Assembly (NCBI GenBank): GCA_025927685.1
Contig: JAICKX010000025.1
Span: 1-33,326 of the forward strand
DNA length: 33,326 bases
DNA from: Thermoleophilia bacterium
GTDB lineage: Bacteria > Actinomycetota > Thermoleophilia > Gaiellales > JAICJC01
Direction of reading: 5' to 3'
Of this stretch, positions 24,219 through 32,313 are shown piece by piece. Within the stretch, counting starts at the first letter, position 1. Each line of letters starts with the position of its first letter. Position numbers and translations under genes: made by a program. A model generated the notes under the pieces. It saw only the letters and a program-made list of their open reading frames with translations, was not told where the DNA came from and searched no databases.

Positions 24219-25497
24219 GCACGTGCTCCATGCGCTCGGCCGCGAGGGCGATGTCGGTGCGGTGCATGCTTCCCTCCAGATCGATCAGGTCGACGGCGGC
24301 GTAGGCCCGCCGGCGCGCCTCGGCGAAGTCGCGGCCGCAGGCGGTCACGTCGAGGACGCGCCCGCCGGAGGCAACCAGGGCGCCGTGGCGCTCGGCCGTG
24401 CCGGCGTGGAACACCATGACGCCCTCCAGCGTCTCCGCCGCTGCGATGCCCGAGATCGCCCCTCCGGCGACGGGCGCCTCCGGGTAGCCGGCGGCGGCCA
24501 CCACGACGCTGACGCAGGCGTCCGCCGTGACCGGGACGGCTGCGCCGGCCAGGGAGCCGCTCGCTGCGCGCTCGAGCAGGTCGAGCAGATCGACGTCGAG
24601 ACGGGGCAGGATGGCCTGGGCCTCCGGGTCGCCGAAGCGGACGTTGAACTCGATCACGCGCGGGCCGGCGGCGGTCAGCATGAGCCCGGCGTAGAGGCAT
24701 CCCCGAAACGGCGTGCCGAGCCCGGCGAGCTCGTCCACGACGGGCCGGTGCACGGTCGCGAGGATCTCCTCGACCAGGTCGGCGTCGACGGCAGGCACCG
24801 GCGAGAACGCGCCCATGCCGCCCGTGTTGGGGCCGGCGTCGCCGTCGTGGGCACGCTTGTGGTCGCGGGCCGGATCGAGCGCGAGCACCCGCTCGCCGTC
24901 GCACAGCGCGAGCAGCGAGAGCTCCTCGCCCTCCAGCCGCTCCTCCACGAGCACGCGCCGGCCGGCGGTGCCGAACTCGCCGTCCACCAGGCAGCCCTCG
25001 GCGGCGTCCTGCGCGTCGGCCGCGGTGTCGCAGACCGTCACGCCCTTCCCGGCGGCGAGGCCGTCGGCCTTGATCACGACCCGGCCGCCCATCTCCGCGA
25101 TCGCCGCCTGGGCGGCCGCGACCGTGTCGCACACGACCGCGGAGGCGGTTGGCACGCCGGCGGCCCGCATCACGCCCTTGGCGAACGCCTTCGAGCTCTC
25201 GAGCCGGGCGGCGGCCGCCGTCGGGCCGAAGCAGCGCAGCCCGGCATCGGCGATGCGGTCGGCGAGCCCTGCCGCGAGCGGCGCCTCGGGCCCAACGACC
25301 ACGAGGTCGACCGCGAGGCGCGACGCCAGCTCGGCCATTCCCTCGAGGTCCGTGAGCTGCACCGGGTGCAGGGTCGCGAACCGTCCGATGCCGGGGTTCC
25401 CGGGCGCGGCATGGAGCTCGCTCAGCCGCGGCGACTGGGCCAGCTTCCACGCGAGCGCATGCTCGCGGCCGCCGGATCCCACCAGGAGCACTCGCAT
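24211..25497 (-). CDS. purD: Phosphoribosylamine--glycine ligase (GAR synthetase)
   Basis: This 428-residue ATP-grasp enzyme joins glycine to phosphoribosylamine. It opens MRVLLVGSGGREHALAWKL, the canonical PurD N-terminus. KADGLAAGKGV is the ATP-binding loop, GPNTGGMGAFSP and VIEFNVRFGDPEAQ are the conserved metal and substrate blocks. I prefer the ATG at 25497 over the GTG two codons upstream because TAGACT ends seven bases before it and the family starts there. It is first in a purD-purE pair. Glycine from Tdh/Kbl is a possible substrate source. Confidence 0.96.
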   Translation of the reverse strand: MRVLLVGSGGREHALAWKLAQSPRLSELHAAPGNPGIGRFATLHPVQLTDLEGMAELASRLAVDLVVVGPEAPLAAGLADRIADAGLRCFGPTAAAARLESSKAFAKGVMRAAGVPTASAVVCDTVAAAQAAIAEMGGRVVIKADGLAAGKGVTVCDTAADAQDAAEGCLVDGEFGTAGRRVLVEERLEGEELSLLALCDGERVLALDPARDHKRAHDGDAGPNTGGMGAFSPVPAVDADLVEEILATVHRPVVDELAGLGTPFRGCLYAGLMLTAAGPRVIEFNVRFGDPEAQAILPRLDVDLLDLLERAASGSLAGAAVPVTADACVSVVVAAAGYPEAPVAGGAISGIAAAETLEGVMVFHAGTAERHGALVASGGRVLDVTACGRDFAEARRRAYAAVDLIDLEGSMHRTDIALAAERMEHVHA

Positions 25498-25504
25498 CGG
25501 CACG

Positions 25505-25510
25505 AGTCTA
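25505..25510 (-). promoter_or_regulatory. Putative -10 box of purD-purE, leaderless arrangement
   Basis: TAGACT on the minus strand ends seven bases before the purD ATG. No Shine-Dalgarno sequence is present. Confidence 0.45.
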
Positions 25511-25539
25511 CATGGCGTGCCCGGGGGCAGCCGGCTCGG

Positions 25540-26019
25540 CTACCCGGCCACCTGCACCAGGTACACCGGCACGTTCGCGCGCCGGCGCACGCGGTACGGC
25601 TCCTGCGACCAGGAGAAGTCGCCGAGCAGGCCGCGCTTCCCGTCGCAGCCCATGACGATCGCGTCGGCGCCGAACGCGCGCGCCTCGCCGACGATCCGCT
25701 TGCCGGCCCGGCGGGTGCCGATCACCCGCGCGCTGGCCTCGAAGCCGGCCTTCTCGATCGCCTCGACGGCCCGGCGCGCGATCAGCCGCTGCTCGTCCCA
25801 CTCCTGCCTCGTGGGGTTGAGCCCGGGGTTCGGGAACCCGAGGCTCGTGCCCCAGACCCTCGCGATCGTGACGACGTGCACCGCCGCCCCCGCCGGCCGG
25901 GCGAGCTCGAAGACCTGCTGGAGGACGGGCCAGGCGATCTCGCGGCCCTCCGAGGCGACCACGACCCGGCCCACCGGGAACGTGCCGGGGGCCGGTGGGG
26001 GCGATGTCTTGCGGAACAT
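25540..26019 (-). CDS. UspA-like universal stress protein
   Basis: This is a 159-residue single-domain UspA-fold protein. The first strand GRVVVASEG is followed by a helix, HVVTIARVWG is strand 2, and GADAIVMGCDGKRGLLGDF carries the G-x2-G-type phosphate-binding turn, ending in NVPVYLVQVAG. This is the usual nucleotide-binding pattern, though the short loop makes ATP binding uncertain. The ATG at 26019 was chosen because a TAGGTT box lies seven bases upstream; a TTG at 26028 is also open. It follows the amino-acid permease gene on the same strand, and similar pairs of APC permease and UspA are common. The function is regulatory or protective, unspecified. Confidence 0.85.
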   Translation of the reverse strand: MFRKTSPPPAPGTFPVGRVVVASEGREIAWPVLQQVFELARPAGAAVHVVTIARVWGTSLGFPNPGLNPTRQEWDEQRLIARRAVEAIEKAGFEASARVIGTRRAGKRIVGEARAFGADAIVMGCDGKRGLLGDFSWSQEPYRVRRRANVPVYLVQVAG

Positions 26020-26026
26020 CGCCCCC

Positions 26027-26032
26027 AACCTA
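26027..26032 (-). promoter_or_regulatory. Putative -10 box of the UspA-like gene, leaderless arrangement
   Basis: TAGGTT on the minus strand ends seven bases before the ATG at 26019. It sits in the 27-bp gap after the permease stop. Confidence 0.4.
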
Positions 26033-26046
26033 TCGAACCCCGTGGG

Positions 26047-27585
26047 TCAGTCGCCTGCCGGGATCGGCGGCGGCTCGGGCGCCTGGGGCTGCCCCTCGTA
26101 CTTCGGATCCTCCACCTTGACGCGGTACCAGTAGAAGAACACGTAGCTCAGGAGGATCGCCCACCCGATGAAGAAGTACACCTTCGTGTCGTTGTTGTCG
26201 AGCAGCGCGTTCGGAAGCGACGCCTCCACCAGCCCGCCGTAGAGCCAGATGATGAAATAGCTCGCGGCGAGGAAGAGGGCGACGTACTTCATGAACTCCG
26301 GCAGCCGCACCGGCCGGCGCATGTCGGGCCGGTACCTGCGGAGCAGGTAGTAGCCGACCAGGACCGGGAGGAACGACGCCGTGTAGCCGACGTTCGAGAG
26401 CGTGTAGATCTCGACCGCGCCGCCGGTGAAGACGAGCAGGATCGAGCACACGACGTTGAAGCCCATCGAGAAGCCGGGCACGCCGTGCTTGTTCACCGTC
26501 GCGAAGATGCGCGGGAACTGGCCGTCGATGGCCATCTGGTAGACGGCGCGCGCCGACCCCATGATGGCGTTCAGGACCGACAGGGCGAGCGCCACCACCA
26601 ACATGATCGAGATCGCCCAGTCGAGCCAGTTCGCCCCCGTTCCGAACACCGCCGAGGCGAAGTTCGAGAAGATCGTCTTCGGGTCGACGTTGGCCGGGTT
26701 CGAGAGCTTCGACGCGCCGAACACGATCACGAAGCTGAGCGGGATCATCGTGTAGATGAAGAGCCCGTACAGCCCCTCGAGGTTCATCGCGATCTTGGCG
26801 TCCTTCTCCGGATCGCGGCACTCGCCGATGTAGCAGGCCGCCGCCTCCATCGCGATCACGTTCCAGGTGAGCAGGAAGGCGAAGGCGATGTAGATGGTGA
26901 GCCAGCCGTGGCCAAGCGAGTTCGTGAAGAAGCCCGACCCGTCGAGCTGATGGAAGCCGCTCAGGTTGCCGAAGTCGCGCGACGACGGCTTGAAGATGGG
27001 CAGCACCGCCAGCAGCGTGAGCGGGACCATCGAGAGCAGCCCGAGCACGGTCGCGAACATCGCGCCGAGCCGGATGCCGTACCAGGCCGGGATGAACACG
27101 AGCAGGATCCCGACGATCGCGATGGCGATCGTCCAGTACGCGATGAACGTGTGGATCGGCGTGATGCCGCTGCTCGTGTCCAGGCTGAACTTGTCGGCGA
27201 TGTAGAACGACGCCAGGATCATGTTGAGCGGCGCCACCGGGAACCAGCCCAGCCAGTAGGCCCAGGCGGTGAACCCGTTCACGTGCTTGGCGAACCGCGG
27301 CCACTTGTCCTTGTAGGCCACGTACGCGTATGACGGTGAGCCGCCGGTGCGCTCCGGCATCATCGCCGAGAGCTCCGCGAGGATCAGGCAGAGCAGGTAG
27401 CCCGTGATGGTGATGAGGACCATGAGAGGGATCGCCGCTGCGCCGAGCGACGTGACCATCACCGGCGCGATGCCCGTCACGAGGATGGTGCCGGCAAGCC
27501 CGATGACGAACGCCCCCCACCAGTTCGTCTCCCGGCTGAGACCACCACCCTCGTAGTCGGCTGCACCCGAATCGACCGATGCCAT
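26047..27585 (-). CDS. APC-family amino-acid/polyamine permease
   Basis: This 512-residue membrane protein has about twelve transmembrane helices and hydrophilic ends. The first helix holds NWWGAFVIGLAGTILVTGIAP, matching the unwound substrate-binding helix 1 of APC transporters, and AELSAMMPERTGGSPSYAYVA in helices 2-3 matches the family E-x-x-x-x-x-P-x-x-G-G-x-Y motif. It imports an amino acid or related amine with protons or by exchange; the substrate is unknown. The ATG at 27585 has a perfect Shine-Dalgarno sequence, AGGAGGT, just upstream. The C-terminal tail is Pro/Glu-rich. The neighbouring cNMP/CBS/DUF294 regulator and UspA protein may tune it. Confidence 0.92.
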   Translation of the reverse strand: MASVDSGAADYEGGGLSRETNWWGAFVIGLAGTILVTGIAPVMVTSLGAAAIPLMVLITITGYLLCLILAELSAMMPERTGGSPSYAYVAYKDKWPRFAKHVNGFTAWAYWLGWFPVAPLNMILASFYIADKFSLDTSSGITPIHTFIAYWTIAIAIVGILLVFIPAWYGIRLGAMFATVLGLLSMVPLTLLAVLPIFKPSSRDFGNLSGFHQLDGSGFFTNSLGHGWLTIYIAFAFLLTWNVIAMEAAACYIGECRDPEKDAKIAMNLEGLYGLFIYTMIPLSFVIVFGASKLSNPANVDPKTIFSNFASAVFGTGANWLDWAISIMLVVALALSVLNAIMGSARAVYQMAIDGQFPRIFATVNKHGVPGFSMGFNVVCSILLVFTGGAVEIYTLSNVGYTASFLPVLVGYYLLRRYRPDMRRPVRLPEFMKYVALFLAASYFIIWLYGGLVEASLPNALLDNNDTKVYFFIGWAILLSYVFFYWYRVKVEDPKYEGQPQAPEPPPIPAGD

Positions 27586-27671
27586 ACGACCTCCTCTCAC
27601 ACGACAGCGAGCTGTACGTGGCAAGTGAACCATGCGGGCCGGTCGGAGCGCAACCCCGATTTCGGCGCAAT

Positions 27672-29507
27672 TCACATCCCCAGTGGCACGAAGCGGCTCA
27701 GGGCGTGCTGGGCCTCCGCCACGGCCTTGAACGCGGTCTTGAGCTGCTCCCGCGTGAGCGGCGGCAGTGCTCCGGGATCGATGCGGTTGTCCGGCTCGGC
27801 GCCGGCCTCGGCCTGGGCGGCCTGGTGCTCGAGCCGAAGGCGGGTCATGAGCGCGAAGGCCTCGAGCAGGGCGGCGACGGTGTCCGGCGCGAGCGTCCCC
27901 GCGTCCTCCGCCGCGTGCAGGCGGCCGACCGTGCTCGAGATCGTGACGCCGGCCTGGAGCGCGTGGAACCGGGCCAGGTTCGCGATGGGAACCACGCCAC
28001 GGCGCTTCAGGTCGATCATGTCGTCGTCGTCGAGGGTGAGCCGGCTTCGGAACCCGAGCGGCGGCGTGAAGTCGGTGGCGGTCCGGGCGAGGCGGCGGAT
28101 GAAGTCCGGGTGCTTCGGCGCCTGCCGCTCGATCTCGACCAGGGGGCGCACGATGTCGAGCCCGCCGACCACCTGGCGGAAGTCGAACGCGACCGCGGCC
28201 CGCACGAGATGGCTGCGGTCCGGGTTCTCGAGGCAGTCGTGGAACACCCGCACCCACTCCGACTCCGTGAGCCGCCACTGGCGGTTCCGGGCCAGCACCT
28301 CCGCGTTGTCGGCGCCGAAGCCGCACCGGGCCAGGGCCGTGTTCACCTCGGCCGCGAGCTCCGCGAAGTACGCGTCGACCTGCTCGCCGCCCGGGTCGGC
28401 GTAGGCGAGCGCGTTGTCCTGGTCGGACGCCAGCGTCGCCTCGCGGCGGGCGGTCGAGCCGAGCGCCAGCCACGACCAGGCCACCGGAGCCGGCCCGCGC
28501 TGGGCGGCGACCAGCTCGATGAGGCGCGTCGTGGCGGTGTCGGACTGGAGCGCGATCACCCGCCCGACGTCGAGCGGCGAGACGCCGGCCCGGATCAGGC
28601 TCACGACCATCTGCGGCAGGTGGCGGGCCGACTCGACGACCTCGTCGACCGTCGCGGCGTGGGCGATCGAGCGCCGCAGCGCGAACGGCGTTCGGCTCTC
28701 GATGTACATCAGGTCGGTCGCGGTGACGACGCCGAGCGGCGTCCCGCCGGAGTCGACGATCGGCAGGTGATGGATGCCGGCGTCGAGCATGTCGATCATC
28801 GCGTCGACTGCCAGGCTCTCCGGCGCGAACGTCTTGGCGGGCGCGACCATGATGTCGCCGACCGGAGTCGTGCCCGGCAGGTCCTCGGCCACGAGCTTGC
28901 GGCGCAGGTCGGAGTCGGTGACGATCCCGAACCCGTCCCGGAGCTGGACGAGGACGCACGAGACGTCGGCCGCGGCCATCAGCCGGGCGGCGTCGACGGC
29001 GGCCGTGTCGGGCGGGCAGACCGCGACCGGCCGGTGCACCAGCGACCCCAGGTGCGCGGTGCGCTGCTCGGCCTGGGCGTGGGCCACGTGCCCGGTGCGC
29101 ACCAGCCGCTCCCGCAGCGAGCTGGCCACGAACTGCACGCCGGCCGTACTCGAGAGCACCCGCTGCGCCGCCTCGGAGCGAAGCAGCAGGCAGACCGTGT
29201 CGTCGCGCGCGACCACATCGAACGCGGGCGCCATGCCCGAGAGCAGCGAGGGGTGCCCGAACGCCTCCCCCGTCTCGAGGGCGTCGATCGTGTCCTCCTC
29301 GTGGCGCAGCTCGACCGTCCCCGACCGGACGACGTAGAGGCCCTCGGACGGGCTGCCGTCCTCGGCCAGGATCGTGGCGCCGGCCGGGTACTCCCGTACC
29401 TCAGCGGCCGCGGCGGCCCGCTCCAGCTCCGGCTCTGGAAGCCCGTTGAACGGGGGGAACCGGCGCAGGAACTCGGCCGAGCGGGCGGCCTGATCGGCCT
29501 CGAGCAT
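27672..29507 (-). CDS. Regulatory protein: cNMP-binding, CBS pair, DUF294 nucleotidyltransferase
   Basis: This 611-residue cytoplasmic protein has four parts. Residues about 15-130 are a cyclic-nucleotide-binding-like beta barrel (PAGATILAEDGSPSEGLYVVRSG). About 155-275 are two CBS motifs (VCPPDTAAVDAARLM, then IHHLPIVDSGGTPLGVVTATDL). About 290-430 form a DUF294 nucleotidyltransferase domain with LALGSTARREATLASDQDNAL, where GS and D-x-D are the catalytic signature. The rest is the DUF294 C-terminal helical domain. This architecture resembles GlnD-like signalling proteins often found beside transporters; here it precedes an APC permease gene. The ligand and target are unknown. TACGAT lies nine bases before the ATG, and a palindromic repeat lies just upstream. 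Confidence 0.9.
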   Translation of the reverse strand: MLEADQAARSAEFLRRFPPFNGLPEPELERAAAAAEVREYPAGATILAEDGSPSEGLYVVRSGTVELRHEEDTIDALETGEAFGHPSLLSGMAPAFDVVARDDTVCLLLRSEAAQRVLSSTAGVQFVASSLRERLVRTGHVAHAQAEQRTAHLGSLVHRPVAVCPPDTAAVDAARLMAAADVSCVLVQLRDGFGIVTDSDLRRKLVAEDLPGTTPVGDIMVAPAKTFAPESLAVDAMIDMLDAGIHHLPIVDSGGTPLGVVTATDLMYIESRTPFALRRSIAHAATVDEVVESARHLPQMVVSLIRAGVSPLDVGRVIALQSDTATTRLIELVAAQRGPAPVAWSWLALGSTARREATLASDQDNALAYADPGGEQVDAYFAELAAEVNTALARCGFGADNAEVLARNRQWRLTESEWVRVFHDCLENPDRSHLVRAAVAFDFRQVVGGLDIVRPLVEIERQAPKHPDFIRRLARTATDFTPPLGFRSRLTLDDDDMIDLKRRGVVPIANLARFHALQAGVTISSTVGRLHAAEDAGTLAPDTVAALLEAFALMTRLRLEHQAAQAEAGAEPDNRIDPGALPPLTREQLKTAFKAVAEAQHALSRFVPLGM

Positions 29508-29516
29508 CGTGCCGGG

Positions 29517-29522
29517 ATCGTA
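29517..29522 (-). promoter_or_regulatory. Putative -10 box of the DUF294 regulator gene
   Basis: TACGAT on the minus strand ends nine bases before the ATG at 29507. Seventeen bases further upstream lies TCTGAC (29540-29545), part of the palindromic repeat core and similar to a -35 element. Confidence 0.4.
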
Positions 29523-29528
29523 CTCCGT

Positions 29529-29557
29529 GCAACAACGGGGTCAGACCCCGGTGTTGC
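29529..29557. repeat. Palindromic element, copy 2
   Basis: This 29-bp inverted repeat has arms GCAACA (29529-29534) and TGTTGC (29552-29557), one A/G mismatch pair, one extra C/G pair and the core GGGGTCAGACCCC (29537-29549). The core is identical to that inside purL, but the arms differ and still pair. It overlaps the end of the 134-residue membrane protein gene and supplies its TGA (29541-29543). It also lies just upstream of the DUF294 gene, where a -35 would be. Confidence 0.8.
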
Positions 29558-29945
29558 GTCCGTCGTCCTCGTCGTAGGCGGGCGGCACGGGCGATCCGGG
29601 CAGCTGCCCCTGCTTGCTCGCCGCCGCCCGGCCCAGGCGCTGGAACCGGCGCTCGCGCACCGGCGCGTCCTGCACCGGCGCATCCTTGGCCGTGCCGAGG
29701 AGCAGGCCGAAGAGGCCCACGGCGATGGCCATCGCGACGGGGAGGCCGAACGCGATGGAGAAGGGGTCGTCCGCGTGCCCGGTGAGCCGTTCGCTGCCGA
29801 TGACGTACTCGATCACGATCCCGGCCACGAACCCGATGAGTGCGCCCGCTGCAAGGCCGGCGAACTGCCGCCTGCGGCGGTTGTGCTCGCGGCGCGGGCT
29901 CTCGGAACGAAGCGCGGAGCCAGACTGCCGATGGCTGGTCTCCAT
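29541..29945 (-). CDS. Small membrane protein, function unknown
   Basis: This 134-residue protein has a basic, Arg-rich N-terminus (about 1-26), two hydrophobic helices (about 27-47 and 64-84) separated by a short acidic loop, and a polar C-terminal tail ending GRNTGV. I recognise no family. The last few codons and the stop are inside the palindromic element, so the original C-terminus may have been different. There is no Shine-Dalgarno sequence before the ATG at 29945, and a GC-rich hairpin lies between it and fchA upstream. GC-rich third positions and the two clean membrane segments argue for a real gene. Confidence 0.55.
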   Translation of the reverse strand: METSHRQSGSALRSESPRREHNRRRRQFAGLAAGALIGFVAGIVIEYVIGSERLTGHADDPFSIAFGLPVAMAIAVGLFGLLLGTAKDAPVQDAPVRERRFQRLGRAAASKQGQLPGSPVPPAYDEDDGRNTGV

Positions 29946-29956
29946 GCCCGAGGAGT

Positions 29957-29993
29957 GCCCGCGGGCGCTCGATCCAAAACGTGGCCCGCGGGC
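29957..29993 (-). other. GC hairpin between fchA and the small membrane protein gene
   Basis: The ten-base palindrome GCCCGCGGGC occurs twice (29957-29966 and 29984-29993), 17 bases apart, so the copies can pair into a ten-base all-GC stem. It begins at the last base of the fchA stop codon. No T-run follows. It could be a terminator without a U-tract, an mRNA end stabiliser or a protein site. Confidence 0.5.
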
Positions 29994-30577
29994 TAGACCC
30001 GCTCGAGGCGGGCGTAGGCGTCGACCGCCCGCTCGCGGGCGCGCGTCGCCTTGGCGAGCTCGGGCCGGACGCGCTCGAGCCCGGCGTCCGACATCGTATG
30101 CCGCGAGAGCAGGCTGACGTTGAGCTGGGCCAGCGTGGCCGCCGACCGGGCCGCGGCCTCGGCCAGGAGCGCTCCCGCGAGCGCGTCGCCCTCGAGGTTC
30201 CGGTTCCCGGTCTCGGCCATGTCGGCCGCCAGGGTCGCCACCTCGGCGGCGATCCGCAGCATCTGCATCGGGCAGGCGATCGCGCCGGCGACGGCCCTGT
30301 CGAGCTCGAGCGTCCGCTCCACGCCTGGCGCCATCCGCAGCGCCTCCAGCACGACCCCGTAGGCGCGGCCGTCGGCGTGCGCGAGCGACGAGACCTCGAG
30401 TCGAAGTTCGTGCGCCCGGTTTCGCACATGCTCGAGCCCCTTCGCCGAGGCGAACGAGGCCGCCATCTCGACCAGACCGGCCGCCATCGCGCAGGTGACG
30501 GACGCCGCCGCCCCGCCCCCCGGCGCAGGGGTGCGGGCTGCGAGGTCGTCGAGGAACGCCGCGACCGTGGCGGTCAT
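29993..30577 (-). CDS. fchA: Formiminotransferase-cyclodeaminase family protein (methenyl-THF cyclohydrolase-like)
   Basis: This 194-residue all-helical protein belongs to the cyclodeaminase family, which includes FchA, interconverting 5,10-methenyl-THF and 10-formyl-THF, and the formimino-THF cyclodeaminase domain. The signature TPAPGGGAAAS near the start is the conserved TPxPGGGS motif, followed by amphipathic helices. Directly downstream of fhs, the cyclohydrolase role is more likely than histidine breakdown. The start is uncertain. ATG 30577 fits the family; the frame stays open to an ATG at 30646 that would overlap fhs by 26 bp, but the extra codons have A/T-rich third positions. Confidence 0.85.
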   Translation of the reverse strand: MTATVAAFLDDLAARTPAPGGGAAASVTCAMAAGLVEMAASFASAKGLEHVRNRAHELRLEVSSLAHADGRAYGVVLEALRMAPGVERTLELDRAVAGAIACPMQMLRIAAEVATLAADMAETGNRNLEGDALAGALLAEAAARSAATLAQLNVSLLSRHTMSDAGLERVRPELAKATRARERAVDAYARLERV

Positions 30578-30620
30578 GTACGGGTCGGGTGTGCCGTTCG
30601 TGCCCGGCACGGCGACCGGG

Positions 30621-32297
30621 TCAGAAGAGCCCGACGGTTCGTCCATCCTCGTCGATGTCGACGTTGAAGCCGGCCGGCGTCTTGCCGAGGCCCGGCATCT
30701 GCATGATGTCCCCGCACAGCGCCGTCAGGAACCCTGCGCCCGTGTACGGCCGGATGTCGCGCACCGGGATGCGGAAGCCGGCCGGCGCGTTGGCGAGCGC
30801 CGGGTCGGCCGAGAGCGAGAGGTGGGTCTTGGCCATGCAGATCGAGAGCCCGGTCAGGCCGTCGCGGGTGAACTGCTCGATCTTCTGGCGTGCCGCGGGG
30901 AGGAAGTCGACGCCGTCGGCCTTGTAGACCCGCGTTGCGATCTTCTCGATCTTGACGTCGATCGGGTCCGAGTCCTCGTACACGAACGTGAACGAGCTCG
31001 GCTGGTCGCAGGCGTCGGCGACGGCCTCGGCCATCTCGGCGGCCCCCTCTCCGCCCTTCGAGAAGCCCTCGTTCAGCACGGCGGCGTGGGCGCCCTGCTC
31101 CATCGCCAGCTTCTGGACGAGCGCCACCTCCTCGTCGGTGTCGCCCGGGAAGCGGTTCGCCGCGACGACGCACGGCACCCCGAAGCCCTTGGCGTTCTCG
31201 ATGTGGCGGGCCAGGTTGGCCGAGCCCTCCTCGATCGCCCTCAGGTTGTCGGACGCCGAGTTGCGCGGATCGTCCTCCAACCCGGCGTGGTGCTTCAGCG
31301 CCTTCGCGGTCGCGACGACCACGACGGCATCGGGTGCGAAGCCGCCCGCCCGGCAGACGATGTCCATGAACTTCTCCATGCCGAGGTCGGAGCCGAAGCC
31401 CGCCTCGGTGATGAGGTACTCGCCGACCTTGCGGCCGACGAGGTCGGCCACGATCGAGCTGTTGCCGTGGGCGATGTTGCCGAACGGGCCGATGTGCATG
31501 AAGCACGGCTGGCCCTCGAGCGTCTGGATCAGGTTCGGCTTGAGCGCGTCCTTCAGCAGGACCGTCATCGCGCCGGCGCAGCCCATCTGCTCGGCGGTCA
31601 CCGGCGCGCCGTCCACGTCGTAGCCGACCGTGATCGCGCCGATCCGCCTGCGCAGGTCCTGGAGCGACGTCGCCATCCCCATGATCGCCATGACCTCCGA
31701 GGCCGCGACGATGTCGAACCCGGTCTCGCGCGGGATGCCGTGGGTGGTGCCACCCAGCCCGCTCACGATGTTGCGCAGGTGGCGGTCGTTCATGTCGAGC
31801 GCCCGCCGCCACGTGACCCGGTGCGGGTCGATCCGGCACTCGTTGCCGTAGAACAGGTGGCGGTCGATGAACGCGGCGAGCATGTTGTTGGCGGCCGCGA
31901 CCGCGTGGAAGTCGCCGGTGAAGTGCAGGTTCAGGTCCTCCATCGGGACGACCTGCGTGAGCCCGCCGCCGGCTGCGCCGCCCTTGATGCCGAAGATCGG
32001 CCCGAGCGACGGCTCGCGCAGGCACAGGATCGGGCGCTTGCCGATATAGCCCAGCCCCTGCGTGAGCGAGACGGACGTGGTCGTCTTGCCCTCGCCGGCC
32101 TTGGTCGGCGTGATGGCCGACACGCACACGATCTTGGCGTCCGGCGCGTCGGCGAGGCGGTCGATCGCCCCCAGGCTGACCTTGGCCTTGTACCTGCCGT
32201 ACAGGTCGACCTCGTCCTCCTCGAGGCCCATGCCGCGGGCGATGTCGATGATCGGCCGGAGCGTGGCTTCCTGGGCGATCTCGAGGCTTGACTTCAC
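30621..32297 (-). CDS. fhs: Formate--tetrahydrofolate ligase
   Basis: This 558-residue enzyme makes 10-formyl-THF from formate, THF and ATP (or releases formate and ATP in reverse). The P-loop-like TPTKAGEGKTT (63-73) and REPSLGPIFGIKGGAAGGG are the two family signatures. The length matches bacterial FTHFS (about 555-560). The GTG start at 32297 is preceded by AAAGGAG (32303-32309). It sits between a sarcosine-oxidase-type gene and fchA, which suggests handling of one-carbon units from methylated amines. Its product is the cofactor of PurN and PurH. Confidence 0.97.
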   Translation of the reverse strand: MKSSLEIAQEATLRPIIDIARGMGLEEDEVDLYGRYKAKVSLGAIDRLADAPDAKIVCVSAITPTKAGEGKTTTSVSLTQGLGYIGKRPILCLREPSLGPIFGIKGGAAGGGLTQVVPMEDLNLHFTGDFHAVAAANNMLAAFIDRHLFYGNECRIDPHRVTWRRALDMNDRHLRNIVSGLGGTTHGIPRETGFDIVAASEVMAIMGMATSLQDLRRRIGAITVGYDVDGAPVTAEQMGCAGAMTVLLKDALKPNLIQTLEGQPCFMHIGPFGNIAHGNSSIVADLVGRKVGEYLITEAGFGSDLGMEKFMDIVCRAGGFAPDAVVVVATAKALKHHAGLEDDPRNSASDNLRAIEEGSANLARHIENAKGFGVPCVVAANRFPGDTDEEVALVQKLAMEQGAHAAVLNEGFSKGGEGAAEMAEAVADACDQPSSFTFVYEDSDPIDVKIEKIATRVYKADGVDFLPAARQKIEQFTRDGLTGLSICMAKTHLSLSADPALANAPAGFRIPVRDIRPYTGAGFLTALCGDIMQMPGLGKTPAGFNVDIDEDGRTVGLF

Positions 32298-32313
32298 AGG
32301 GGCTCCTTTGCGT

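Noticed and set aside
25498-25503. GTG at 25503 as the purD start
   Set aside because: The ATG two codons later matches the family N-terminus and fits the TAGACT box seven bases upstream.
26020-26028. TTG at 26028 as start of the UspA-like gene
   Set aside because: The ATG at 26019 has a -10 box at the same offset as other genes here, and the TTG would overlap that box.
23938-27333. 1131-codon plus-strand open frame
   Set aside because: It runs antisense through purE, purD, the UspA-like gene and the permease gene, all with clear family motifs. High GC alone keeps this frame open.
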